Origin: Allodiplogaster sudhausi
Taxonomy: Eukaryota > Nematoda > Chromadorea > Rhabditida > Diplogasteridae
Assembly: GCA_945643635.1 (NCBI GenBank)
Contig: CALZFC010000268.1
Coordinates: forward strand, 1,837,001 to 1,901,000
Length of the DNA: 64,000 nt
Direction of reading: 5' to 3'
Part shown: positions 32,427 to 45,206 of the stretch, piece by piece
Position numbering within the stretch: the first letter of the stretch is position 1
How the letters are laid out: each line of letters starts with the position of its first letter
Position numbers and translations under genes: made by a program
The notes under the pieces: model-generated
What the model was told of the DNA's origin: nothing
Database searches by the model: none
What the model saw: only the letters and a program-made list of their open reading frames with translations

Positions 32427-35419
32427 TCCTTCGCTCGCACTCCCCTTCGACGTCCGTCGTCCTCTCGCCCTTCTCGCTCGGCGCCGCTCTCGCCGTCATC
32501 CACGACGGCGCAACCGGCCAGACGAAGGCCGAGCTGACGAAGCTCCTCGTTGGCGCAGGTCTGCCGATAATTTTGTGACTATTTTAGTGACAATTCTGTG
32601 AAATTTTTTGCAACAATTTGGTTATGATTGTGACATTTTTGGTAACATTTTTATTTTAATACTTTCTATATATTAACAATATTATAATAAAATAGTACTA
32701 TTTTATTATAATATTTTCTATATTAATAAAGAAGCAGACGCGGCAGGCGAAAAAGTCCAATTCAAAAGCGAATTTTCGTCATGAATAAATGACAAGAATA
32801 ATGTATGTAAGTGCATTCAAAATCTGTCGTAGTCTCCGCTTTCTCTGGAAAAGGCGCGAATTCAAATGTGAATTTCCAGTTTGAATTAACAATAATAATG
32901 TTCAGAAGCGGACGACGCCACAGCCGGCTGGCTTTTCTTATATTTTGATGTCTCTCTTAAAATTCTGAACCTTAAATATATATACTGTATTATATTCAAA
33001 CAAAAGCTGTAAAAATATATAAGTATGTATATATAAATAAAATTAAAACAACAACAAATTTATTAAAGTTTTTTTTATAGAATGTGAACGCGTTGGTGGC
33101 TCGTGAAACAAAGGACAAGATCAAGGAGCTCGTGACGGCGGACGCATTTCGGTGAGTGTGAACTCTCATATGCAAGCGACAGAGATCAGAGATCAGTGAT
33201 CAGAGCTCAAAGATCAGAGCTCGGTGATCAGAGATCAAAGATCAGAGATCAGTGATCAGAGATCAAAAATCAGAGATCACAGATCAAAGATAATCGATTA
33301 CTTTTTCCGATAATTCTACCGAATATGATCTCCAAAACTATTTATGACGCGATTTGCGAGAGTATAAAACTGGCCCGGGACCCGAAAAAATTAGATTTTG
33401 CTCAAATGCAAATGCTAGGTAGCAAATAGCGTCATATGTATGTATAAATGGCGCAATCGTTCAAAAGAGTTAAAAAAAGAAATACGTATAAAACAGCTAT
33501 TATCATAAATAGACATAACAAAGCAAGAAAAAAACTATTCAAAAAAGAACAAAAAATTACAGAGACGACGCTGTCGCCGTTCTCGTCAATGCGATTCATT
33601 TCAAGGCCAACTGGGCGCGCCCCTTCAACGGCGACCACACGAAGACGGCCACCTTTCATGGCGTCGACGGCGATCGAGACTTGTGTAATTAAAAATTAAT
33701 TAATTAATTAGTTAACTAATTAATTAATGCACTTCTAAAATAGAGACAATGAACTCAAAACACATTCGCGATTAGAGAAAAAAAAAGTCTAATTACCCCT
33801 AGATAGTCAAAACCAACCGACATTTCGTTGCAGGAGAGACTGATGTGCATGAAGGGCTACAAAACGCCGTACTTTGAGGACGAGCGTTTCCAGGTGCTCG
33901 CGCTGCCCTACACCGACGATACCGTTTCACTCGTCGCCTTTCTGCCAGCCGAAGGCACGTCATTAGAGGCAAGCATCGTTCTTTAATATTATTTTCATTT
34001 CTATTTTTTGTTATACTATTTAATTTTATTTATTTATTTGTGGTCACTATGCGATTTCCTTCGTCTAGAACATTCGTTATTACTGAAAGCAGTTGTTGCT
34101 CTGCTCCACAATTTTTCAAAGAAAAATTTTTTTTGCCAATTTTAGTCGTCTTTATCCATTCTTGTAAGAAATTGTGACGCGAATGCTCAATTTAGGATTT
34201 ATTATTAAATTTATTCAGTCATTCCGGAACGAGCTCACTGGCGAGCAGCTTATCAGCTACCTCGAGAAGATGCGCACGCGAGAAGTTCATGTTGGTACAT
34301 GTATCTTGAGTGCATGGAAAATCGTTTTAATAAAACTAAATACGTTAATAAATAAGGGCAACAATTAATTTGTAAAACTACATAGTTATAAAAAAAAAAG
34401 AGATGTTTCAAGTTGATGAGCCATCGTTTCCGCTTTTCAAGAGTCATCGAGGTTTTTTTGTTCGAGCATTCCGTTTTTCAATTGTTGACGAGCCATCGTT
34501 TCCGTGTTTTAAGGCATCTATGTATGTCTGTAGCAATATGCACCCATTCACAAATCATTCTCTCACAATCACCCCCATATTCAAAGAAATGGTAAAATCG
34601 GGATGGATTTTACCATGTGGTTGAATACGGGTGAATTGGTGAATGTTGTAATTTGTCCTGAAACACTATTTCAAGTGTTGAGATGACTCATCATTTCTGT
34701 CTTCCAGGTGACGCTTCCCAAGTTCAAGACGGAGTCGAAGATGGACGGAAGAGCGGCGCTCGAGCCTCTCGGAGTCTCCGGACTCTTCCACGCGGGCGGA
34801 CTCGGCTACATCTCCGATGATCCACGCATCGTGGTCTCCGACATCGTACACAAGGCCGTCATCGAGGTTGGCAAGCAACGAATGTTGACCAAAGTTTGTA
34901 TATCAGTCAAACTCGCAGTTCGTTTAAATTTCATCATACTCCTTTCATTTTAAAGCTGTTGCATAACTATATATACATACTGATCTAGATTTACGCCTCC
35001 CTAAAGCGGCAACGAATACTAGTTGATAGCCATATAATTAAATAGTATTTACAAGAATAGAAATATCGAGTGAAAAAAATGAAATTTTCACAAGTGAATG
35101 AAGAGGGCACGGAGGCTGCAGCGGCCACTGGCGTTTCATGTAGTCTTTTTTGCTACATCCCGGTTAGCAATTTTGTTGTGTCCAACTATGGAGATCAAAA
35201 GAGGAAAGTGAACAATATTGTTAAATACAAAAAGATAAATGCACGTACATAAATGTAATATTTTTTACCGTAAAAAATGTGGAAAAACACAAAAAAGAAA
35301 TAATAATAAAAAAGAATTGATATTTCTTTCAGCCGAAAATTTTCATCGCCGATCGTCCGTTCCTCTATGCGATTGCCAAGGACAAGACGCACGTCCTCTT
35401 CCTCGGGCAGTTCTGCTGA
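32427..35419 (+). pseudogene. Serpin, copy 2; exon 2 deleted, no normal 5' end
   Basis: Exons are about 32427-32558, a 21-base stump of exon 2 (32906-32926), 33081-33151, about 33563-33682 (N-A-I-H-F-K-A-N-W), about 33834-33968 (M-C-M-K-G-Y-K-T-P-Y-F, L-P-Y-T-D-D), 34219-34290, 34708-34866, about 35095-35162 (hinge) and 35333-35419 (TGA). About 205 bp that encode most of exon 2 in copy 1 (residues before N-V-N-A) are missing. The exon ending at 33968 is followed by GCAAGC, a GC-type donor, and phase and homology support it. The exon 4-5 boundary is ambiguous. As in copy 1, the upstream serpin frame has a stop and no ATG. Confidence 0.75.
33179..33291 (+). repeat. GATCA-based minisatellite in serpin copy 2 intron
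   Basis: Counterpart of 20273-20392 directly after the exon 3 donor. One unit differs (GAGATC against GTGATC). Confidence 0.85.
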
Positions 35420-35986
35420 GAAACTGGACTTGAACTAATTGTAAGAAAAACAGGGTGAGAAAGTATCGTCAATGAGAACTTTTGCTCCCAGAATTGTTTT
35501 TTTTTTAACTGGCAATAGTTTCACACTAACAATTAAAAATAAGTAGTTAATCTTGGAGGCTATTAACGCTTAGCTGATTCATCAAAATTTTCGTCCGATT
35601 GGTCTGATTGTTATTATTTTTAGCGAGTATACCCGGATGTGCATTCCATTTCAATCGTAATCTCTTCTAACACATTTATTGAACATTTTTATATTGTTGA
35701 TAAGAAATTAGTCAAGATGATTACGGCCTTTTTTTTATCAATTTGTATAAAATATAAGACAAAATCTGTTGAAAATATTTGACTTCATGAAAAAAATTCA
35801 TTGGGATTTAAAATTGGACTGATGTTTTTTTTAATTATGACTAAAATGCAAAATTTTTAAATCTTTCAAGAGTCACATAATGACAAGAGAATAAATAAAG
35901 AATAGATAATAAAAGTGTGCCATTCAGACATGTTTGACCTCTTGAAGTCTTGCACTTTTATATATACATACATATGTATATATGTA

Positions 35987-36589
35987 CAGGGCCGTTCAAA
36001 ATTCTATTTACTTTTGGATTTTTTGCATATTTTCCTTCAAAGTGGATGAAATCAAAGTTAATGATATATTCAGGATTCCTTCTTTATGCTGTCACAATTA
36101 TATTAACAGATTATTGGTTTCATTGCGATAAAAAAATCAATAACTCGAATCACCCGGGCTGCACATTTAGGCCTGCTGGAGAAAATGGTTTATTTGTTTA
36201 ATCTTCGGGTAGTTTGTATTGTTTTGATTTCTTAGCTTTATTCTAGAACATCTTTGCGATACCTTTTTGATCTGCTTTCTATTTATTAACATTATGTTAC
36301 ATGCGGTCTGGCTTAAATTTGCGATTCATGCACTCGGGCTGTGAGGTGCAGAAGGCTCAGGACGATAAAATCGATCATTTAATGCTATTCCTATACTAAT
36401 AGTTATTTAAATATATTCACAGATAGTCACTGAACGTATTCAGGTGGCTACTTAAGTTTTGAAAATTACCTGCTAACTATTTCATCGCGCAATTAGCACT
36501 CGGACCCTGAAAATTTCATTAACTTTCATCTACTTTGTAGGAAAATATGCATGAAAAATCAAAAGTAAATAGAATTTTTCACGGCACTG
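35987..36589. mobile_element. Tc1/mariner-like MITE, 603 bp, TA target site
   Basis: Terminal inverted repeats of about 55 bp: CAGGGCCGTTCAAAATTCTA at the left, with its imperfect complement (TAGAATTTTTCACGGCACTG) at the right. It is flanked by TA on both sides. No transposase ORF is present. The left 370 bp are also in unit X (22590-22961), where the element is cut by the hairpin. Confidence 0.75.
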
Positions 36590-37580
36590 TATATGCATAC
36601 ATTTTTTTTTAATTTAGGTGATATTTTTTATGAATTGGAAAAATTAAGATCCAGAGTAGGAAAATGAGTGTCATTCTTTCCATCTTCTCTCTTGGCAACC
36701 GGACTGGCTTCTCCGGTACACTTCATTAATCTCTTGGGCACACCCTCTTTTGCTCACAATACTACATACAATGTACATTTGCGAATAACATTCCCAAATT
36801 AGGCAGTAAGTTACCTATTTTAAGTTTTAATACAGCTTCTACTTAAAAAAAAAAATTTTGGGCGTTAAATAGAGGAAGAAAAAGAACGCGTCGGTGCCGT
36901 GTACTCTACAAAGGATTTTTGAGTGTCTGAAATTGTTGGCTCACAAAATAAGTCTTTTTGTGTGTGTGCTGTATTATGTTTGAAGAAGTCAAGCACCTTC
37001 CGCATATTTCGATGTACAGATGAATCGATACGGAAGAATTTCGGATGATGCATGAAAATGGTTGGGCTCTCATTTCTTCTGCCATCTGCCACCCAATTAG
37101 GCTTGCAAGTCCACTTATTAGCATGCGGCCAGACACCAACATGAAAGGATAGCAGCGCCACACAATAAGAATTGTATGCAGTTTTCTTCATGCATTTTTT
37201 TCTTGTGCCTCATTGATCTCTAGCAGTTTTTTTTTATCTAGATTGGTCACTTCGCATTTTGCTATTATGTTCTTGTCGCTTTTATTCTTTCCGCTTCTTC
37301 TTACAATTAAAGCAGCAGGCACATTCCTACTTTTACCTATTATTCTTAAACTTCCTTTTCTTTTTCACTCTTTTAAATGTCGACTCATTTTATGATAATG
37401 ACCCTTCTTATGTCTTGTGCCTAATTCTTTTCTGTTGTTCACAAGTCAGAGATGGAGTGTGCGTGGGAAGGAATTGAGTCCTTACTCATCTTTTTTCTTC
37501 TTCATCAAACTGACGATATCGCCCCTGCCACACACAAAAGTTCGTGCTTTTACCCAAAAGATCACTTCTTTTAAGTCTTC
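36590..37580. other. Intergenic; one unassigned minus-strand ORF
   Basis: A 108-codon ORF (37191-36865, minus) has mixed composition and is not repeat-derived, with F-H-V-G-V-W-P-H and H-R-N-M-R-K-V-L-D-F-F segments. A second frame overlaps it. It could be a transposase remnant or a lone exon; I do not recognise it. The rest appears empty. Confidence 0.3.
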
Positions 37581-37790
37581 TACAATCTGCTTTTCTTCTC
37601 TCTCCACTCTCTTTCTCTCACTTACCACTAAATCTTTCTCTCTTCTCTCTAACCCAATCCATGTCTTCCTCTTATCTCTCCCTCTCTATCTCACCATATC
37701 TATCTGTCCCTATGTTACTCTCGCTCTCTAGTTCTCACTCTATAACTCTTTCTCTCCATCTCTCCTCTCCCGGTCATCCTCCATCTGTTA

Positions 37791-37824
<34 letters not shown>

Positions 37825-38441
37825 TTCTATCTCTCACTGTTTTCTTCTCTCTTCCCTCAATCCCTTGCAATGTGTTCATCTCGCCTTCTGAACCTGTGCT
37901 CATCCTCTTTTCCTCTCCCTCACCAAGGCAACCGTAGTTGTGCCGGAAAGCGGGTCTTCCTTTATCAAACCCCCCGCCCCTCCTCGCCCTTTTTATTCTC
38001 TCTCCCTCTCTCTCTCTTCCTCTCTATCTCTCTACCTCTCTCTACCTCTCTCTCTCTACCTCTCTCTACCTCTCTCCCTCTCTCTCTCCCCCTCTTTATC
38101 ACCCTTGCTGTGTATCGTAATTTATGCGCCATCCTTTTATCTGCCTCATTACTAACCACCTCTTCTGTATATGTATGCATGTTCTTGTGAACTTATGATT
38201 AGGTCATTGTTAAAGCATTCTTTCAAGAATCGTCTTGTCTTACTCGTGCTTTTATTCTAAAATTTTCTAGGTCATAATTCAATACTGATGCTGGCAATTT
38301 CTGTTATATAATATGTTTCTCATCTATCTCTCGCTCTCGCTTTCTCTCTCTCTCTCTCTCTCTATCTGTACTTCTCTCTCTCTCTCTTGCGCGCTCGCTC
38401 TCCTCTCGCCCTCTCTTTCTCTCTTTTTTCTCTTTCTCTAT

Positions 38442-38478
<37 letters not shown>

Positions 38479-38782
38479 TCTCTCTCTCTCTCCGTAGATG
38501 TCAATGTTTCTTCGTAAAATAAACAATGCACCAGGCTACGCGAAATAATTCTATGTGAATATTGTATGATTGCGTAGGCTTTGAATAGGATTTTCATAGA
38601 ATTATAATTTGTTTTTTCCTCTCTGAAGAGTACTTTTGAGAGCATCTTCACAATGTTTGCGAGAGAAAAAAGAAAAGCGAAATCATTTTTCGTCTAATTG
38701 TAAGCGATTCCACGCATGATATTTGCGTTCCACCGTATTGTTCTGATATTTTTGTTCTTCCTCTATCTCTCTCTGTTTTTCC

Positions 38783-38824
<42 letters not shown>

Positions 38825-39600
38825 ATCATCTCCCTCCCGTTTTCTCACTTTTCTCTTTCTCTCCTTTTCCGCCACTCTATGCTTTCTCTCTCTCTCCCTC
38901 TCTCTCCCTCTCTCTCTCCCTCTCTCTCTCTCTCTCTGGCTCTATTTCTCTTTTCCTGTATCTACATTCATACATATCTTTCTCACTTTCCGTCAATTTG
39001 TCAGGTAAAAAAAATGTCTTACCAACCAGTCGAATGTTCACGTCTTCTGCCTTACTGCTAAGCGCTTCTTCATTAAACCGAGTGTTGAAGGTGAAGAAGG
39101 ATTCTCCATAAGCACAAGGCGCCAAACAATTTTGTGTGCTTTTCATTTATAAATGTTGATTAAAGAAACTACGTTAAACGAACGAAAGAAAAGTCAAAAT
39201 TCTGGGTATCCCTTTTGTCAATAGCAAAAAGGTTCATAAAATCAAGAAGAAGCTTATGGTTAGCCATTCTTTTGCTCACCACTTTCTGAACCCTTGAAAC
39301 TCTTTTCTATGGAAATACGAGTCTCTCTTCTCACACACTTGCTGTCCTTCACTCTATCTCTCTATCGTTAGCTCTCTCAATCTCTCTCTCTCTCTCTCTC
39401 TCTCCCTGTTCACTCTCACTCTTCATCTTACTCTATCCTCTTCTCGCTCTTTCTCCATCTTCATAATCTCTCCTTCTCTATATCGATATCTCTCTCTCTA
39501 TCTCTCTTATGTATCTCCCTTCTCTCTCTCTCTCTCTCTCTTACTGTCTATCCTTCTCTCTCCCTCTCTCCCTCCCTCCCTCTAATTATCTATTCGATGA
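37580..39600 (+). repeat. Cluster of CT-rich microsatellites
   Basis: CT-dominated tracts at about 37590-37850, 37990-38100, 38320-38495, 38760-38940 and 39350-39590, separated by AT-rich spacers. The Leu/Ser-rich or Arg/Glu-rich ORFs on both strands are simple readings of the repeat. I find no exon here. Confidence 0.85.
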
Positions 39601-39779
39601 CAGATAGACATGTGAATGTACATATTGCTGCCACGTTACCCCTCTCCGATGGCCATACTTGTTAGCTGGCTGCCTGGCCGATATAAAATGGAGACGATTG
39701 AGAAAAGGAGGGGAAGAGTGGAGAAAAGAGAGTTAGTTAGAGAGTAAGTAAGTAATAAAATGCTTGCTCATTATTAGGA

Positions 39780-40012
39780 AGAGTGACATATAATGAGAGA
39801 GTACGATTGTGAGAGAGAGGCAGACAGAGAAAGAGAGAGAGAGAGATGTGAAAGAAATAAATTCAGAGAGAGAGAGAGAGAGAGAGCGAGCGAATGGGAG
39901 GAAAAGAGGAATAAAGAGAGAGAGAGAGAGAGGGGGAGAGAGAGAAGGATAAAGAGAAAGAGAGAGAGAAGGATAAAGAGAAAGAGAGAGAGAGAGAAGA
40001 TAAGAGGGACAG
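39780..40012 (+). repeat. GA-rich microsatellite
   Basis: GA tract with AAGGATAAAGAGAAAGAGAG higher-order units near the right end. Confidence 0.9.
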
Positions 40013-40266
40013 AGAAGAAGAGACAACCCTCGCCTCCTGGCTGACATTGGCTATCTAATGAGGCGCTTCTCTTTCACTTTTGCCACTTGTATGTTCATGC
40101 CTACATTTTACGCTCGTGCATTAAAGAAGCGTGAATTTGCCTGTCCTTTCTACTCTGCGTCTCTCAAAATCGTATGCTCTCTCGCCATTGTGGCGCCACG
40201 AATTCGAGATTGAGTTTTTATGCTCCTTTAAGCAGTTTTTTGGCCAGAAAATTCTAATAACATAAT

Positions 40267-40311
<45 letters not shown>

Positions 40312-41105
40312 AAAGATTGTTTGTTTTAAAAAAGAGAGAGAGAACGCATACCGAATCATGAAGTAGAAAACTTCCCTATCCCCTCCCCCTCTCAATTTTT
40401 ATGGATATTTTTTTTCCGCCATACTTGTAAGAAAAAGAAAATGAAGGCGGAAAAGAAACGGAATTGCCAAGCCGATAAAAAAAAGCTATCACGGCGTGTT
40501 AGCGCAATGCAAATATGATACTTAGTAAAAGGCTACAGTATGAAAGAATTCGTGTCAGGAGATCTCAAAATTCAAAATTTTCGCATATGATGACATAGCG
40601 TCTCTTTATTTGGTGTTACCGTATACCTCCCCGGTCTTAAGTTCATGGAATGTAGATGACGCTACACTAAAATGTTACTAAGTATCGCCTTAACACGCCG
40701 TGCTATAGCTGCTTACTTATAATCCTCTTTTCTCCTTTTGTACCGGGCTGAGCTTTTCCTGTCGACCTTTTGATGCCTGTCCTATGCTGCATCGAGCTGG
40801 ACACGACGGATCTAGGATGCGGAGGATCTAATCTTGGTTATGAGGGATCAACCCAGGGGCTTATTTTGGAAGATCATCCGGCGGCCTTTTGTGAATGTCT
40901 AGAGCGTTTTGATTATCAAGTCGCCCTCAATCTGCCCTACTCATTCTTCCTCACCGGGGCTTTACTATAACTCTCGCTCTCGGTCCCTCTCGCTCTCGGT
41001 CCCTCTCGCTCTCGGTCTCTCTCGCTCTCGGTCACTCTCGCTCTCTGCCCCGCTCGCGCTCTCTCTCACTTTCTTTCTTTCATTCTCTCTCCCTCTCCCC
41101 TTCCG

Positions 41106-41151
<46 letters not shown>

Positions 41152-42045
41152 TCCCTCTCTCTTTCACTCCCTCTATCGTTCAACCTATCTCTCTCCCTCT
41201 TTCTATCTGTCCCTCTCCATCTCTCTTTATATCTCTCTAACCCTCTTTCTCCCCTCTCTGTCTCTCTATCTCACTTTTACAATTATTTTTGTAAACGTAC
41301 TTTCTTCTAAACTCATTTTACCATCAGACGGGTTCAGGGTTATGTAAAACAGCATATGTATGTTATGTTCGCTACATGCACAATATAAAAGGACCATAAA
41401 ATATGCAAGCTTGCAAAATATAATACGTCTTCACCATATTCATTTGTTTACATTGTGTACTCATGTTTATATTGAAATGCGTCAATAACTTTATAAAATC
41501 AACAACCATGCAGAAACTCTGCAAGCTTCCGGGCGCATTACTTTGTAGGATTAGAAAGTATTTTTGCTATACGATGATCAGTCTTAAGCTTAGCGCCCAT
41601 TGAAACTGGAAAAAGTACCTCTTCACATCTCCCCTAAGATGAAGAGGAGTTGTCAATTCCGCACCCGATAATCTGCGGATTCATCTCTCATTTCATTATT
41701 GCTCATTCTCTAATACTCGTACGGATCTTGGCCGCCACGGCTTTCTTCTCTTAAATCTCTCTACATACTCGTATCAAGGCTCAACAAGCTACACGCCTGC
41801 AAATTTAGTGTTGCATAAATCCTACGTAAACTCGTGCTTCCCCGCACATCTTCATCTATACACAGCCCCTAACATAAGAAGACGCGCGGTCTAATAGTGA
41901 TGTTAGCCAAGTGCCTGTTTTGACCGCGACGCGTGGAGCATTGACGCGTTGCGGTTCTAACGACACGAATTAATGTTTATATTAAATATATTTAAAAATA
42001 AATAAATTTAAAATTAAATTTAAATATAAATATTGACACCAGAGG
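40013..42045. other. Intergenic with (TA)n, CT tract, and one weak exon candidate
   Basis: A (TA)n tract lies at 40270-40308. A copy of the dispersed element (CACGAATTCGAGATTGAGTT, ending GCTCCTTTAA) is at about 40196-40236. A 66-codon plus-strand ORF (40770-40970) is of mixed composition and could be an isolated exon, but no acceptor/donor pair or family is evident. A CT tract runs from 40975 to about 41280. Nothing is recognised from 41300 to 42042. Confidence 0.4.
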
Positions 42046-45000
42046 ATGAACGACGGCGGCGTTCGCTCGACGCCGGCAACGCCGACCTCGACGACGCCGA
42101 CCGGCTCGACTTCGAGCATGCCGCGCGAGCTGAGGAGATGTCTGCCAAGGGTGAGTGAGAGAGAGACAGCGAGAGAGAGAGGGAGAGAGGGAGAAAGAGG
42201 GAGAAAGAGAAAGAGAGAAAGATAAAGAGAGAGAGAGAGAGAGAGACATACACAGAGAGCGATAGAAAGAGGGGGAGAGAAAGAGAGAGAGAGCGAGTGA
42301 TCTCTTGCAGTTTCGCCAGTTCTCGCTGCAACCCGTGATGGCGACGCCTGAAGAGGAGTGCATCGAAGAATCGTCCCTCTCTGGATCGGGCACCATCTAT
42401 CGACGGGCGCCTGTAATTGGGCCGAGGTAGTTAGTAAAAGGGATTCCTCTCTTTTGGGTAGGTCCTTGGCCCTCTTTTTGTAACCTGGGGCTCGTAAACC
42501 TCTCTATTTCATTTCCCTCTTCCTAGCCTTCTTTTTTGGGCTCCTTTAAAGGAAGGAGGGCCATCGCCGAAAAGGCATTTAACGCATGTTCGAACGGCCG
42601 CGTACTCACTCGCATTCTATCTTGTATCTTGTACTATCTCCTATCTCGCCGGGTCCACAGCGTTCCGAGCAGTAGCATCGGTTCATTTCTCACAAATGTA
42701 TTAGAAACAATTTCCTATGCGGTATACATTTTGGACAGACGCGTCCTAAAGAAAACTCGACCGCCACGTGAGAAAAAATAAAAAAAAAAAATTTTATTCA
42801 CGGGCCATGTCCGTAGATTAGTAAAATCCAAGGATATGTCCGTAGATTAGTAAAACATCAGATGCTCCCCAAATAACTGGGGTCAAAACGCTGTGCGGGT
42901 CGCCCAAACGCGCCGCACTGCCTGAAAATATCACGCGCGAATAGGAATGCGAAGGAAATAAGAGCGCAATTTGAAATCTCACACACACATAATTTTTGAA
43001 GTGGATCACCCGGCTTTAAATCTCTCCCGCTCCAGAGTTGTCCGACGCGCGCCCTTCACAGCGCCAGCCGGGACGCGTTCGCTCGCTTCTTCTCTATCGT
43101 CGCATTCCTTTGCCTCGTCCCTCCTCGCCGCGCACTCCTCCGAGGGCGAGAGCAGTGGGGGCGGCGGAAGCGGAAGCGGCGCCGTCTCAGTGTCTGCAGC
43201 GGTCGTCGGCGTCGCGTCAGCTGTCGGCGCGAGCTCCACGTCGGCCGCCCGACTCCAGCAACAGCTCAAGGAGCTGGCCATGGTTATGGCCATTCCTATA
43301 TATGTTACTTAAACATTTATCTTTTATAATTTTAAAAATGTTTCTTTGTCTAAGCTCCATTTTCGTCGTCATTCTTGAAACATACATCAGAATACTACTC
43401 GTTTTCCATATTTTTTTTTCTAAATTTGTCGATTTGATTTCGCTGAAAATAAAAGAAAATAGGTCAAAAAATGCTTTAAAAATTCTAAAAATGTCCACAG
43501 AGAACATAAATTAAATATTAAAAAAAAATTTTTTTTCATTTAAATACTTTTCAGCAACGCCGCTCACGCTCGGCGAGCTCGACACGCTGCTCGAGTGTCT
43601 CCTCCTTCACGTTGTCACGGGTGAGTATTCAAGGAGCACCCCTCGAAAAACTCGCGTTTGAATTCGCGCCTTTTTTGCTCGAAAAACTCGCGTTTGAATT
43701 CGCTCCTTTTTTGCCCGAAAAACTCGCGTTTGAATTCGCGCCTTTTTGCCTGAGACTCGCGTTTGAATTCGCGCCTTTTTGCCTGAGACTCGCGTTTGAA
43801 TTCGCGCCTTTTTGCCTGAGACTCACGTTTGAATTCGCGTCTTTTTGCCTGAGACTCGCGTTTGAATTCGCGCCTTTTTGCTTGTGGCATAACGGCGGGA
43901 GAGCATGCGTGTGATTTAGAGAGACACTGACTATTATAGTCAGGAAAATTCAACAACTCTATTACGTTTGAATTTTTGCGCTTATTCAGATACTCTTTAA
44001 TTAATTAATTAATTAATTAATTTATTTATTTATCAAAGAGTATCTAAATAAGCACAAAACTTAAACGTAATAGAGTTAAATTTTCCTCAGTAAAATTAAG
44101 ACAATAGTCCTTATTTTTATTGAAATACCGAGAGCCCTTTCTTTCCGGGCTACTTAAAAAAGGGCATTTCTATCAATTTTGTCGATATCTACTCATTGGG
44201 ACGGGTTACTGTGTTTCAAAATGTATCGGAAGGGCTCTAATATTAGAAGTACGCTGATATTTCGGACAGCGGACGCTCTAAAGTACGTGTACTATTTCCC
44301 CTTGGAGGTGAAAGTACGCTCGGTACTTTATATCCGTTGCATGCAACGGATAATTTTCTATGTGCGTATTACAGAGCACTCGTTATAAACCCATGGCTGT
44401 ACTTGATAAGAAGCAGAGATCATTTGTATGCATGCACGTTGATGCTCGTTTACCTGAAACAAACAAACAAAGATGTAGAAGAAGAAGTAGAACAAGAAGT
44501 AGAAGATACACTGAACATTTGAGTAGTATTCATTCATACATTCCTTCATTACCCACTCCTCATACACACGTACAATTCCTATATCTGAGATTGCTAAATG
44601 CTCGTTCGTACACGCTCATGCGTGCAGGGGTGGCCGGCCCCGGGCCCCGGCCCCCGGCCCCGGCCTCCGGGGCCGGGGACGGGGCCGGGGCCGAGCTCGG
44701 GAGCGGGGACAGAGGCCGGGGCCGGGGCCTACCCTGGGGGCCTGGGCCGGGGCCTACCCTGGGGGCCGTGGATAATTAAATGAATTTCACCCCCAGTAGA
44801 ACAAATTATGAGCCAATTTATGATGAAATGTGCCACCCTTTATTCAGTATGCGTTTATGATGTATTACGCATACGCATTTTCTCAATTTTGGATGGATTT
44901 TCCCCTGACGCAAAATTTTTTTAAGAAAATTTTTTAGTTTCGGGGTTGGGGCCTCATCGGGGGCCGGGGTCGGGGCCGACCTTGGGGGCCGGGGCCGGAT

Positions 45001-45167
45001 ATTTTCGGCCCCCGGTCACCCCTGCATGCGAGCCCCTTTATTAATGTGAACGGCTGCTACGATTTTTCTTTTCTTCTTCACTTCTTTATTGCGTGCACCA
45101 GACGATTTTCTTATAGGCCGTGTGTTTCTTGCAATAGTCGAAGCAAATTATTTTGCGTTCGTGCATA

Positions 45168-45206
<39 letters not shown>

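Larger units (their letters stand above)
23009..36358 (+). repeat. Tandem segmental duplication, unit Y
   Basis: This is the partner of unit X. It is longer than X because of a 2.9-kb foldback element (23273-26159), a 282-bp solo LTR (29568-29849), a 376-bp hAT-like element (30244-30619) and a partial extra copy of upstream sequence at about 30887-31033. In return it lacks the extra 0.95-kb unit and the 13642-15105 segment of X. Confidence 0.75.

Noticed and set aside
36865..37191. Possible transposase fragment (108-codon minus-strand ORF)
   Set aside because: No DDE/D signature, helix-turn-helix or terminal repeats could be linked to it; left as unassigned.
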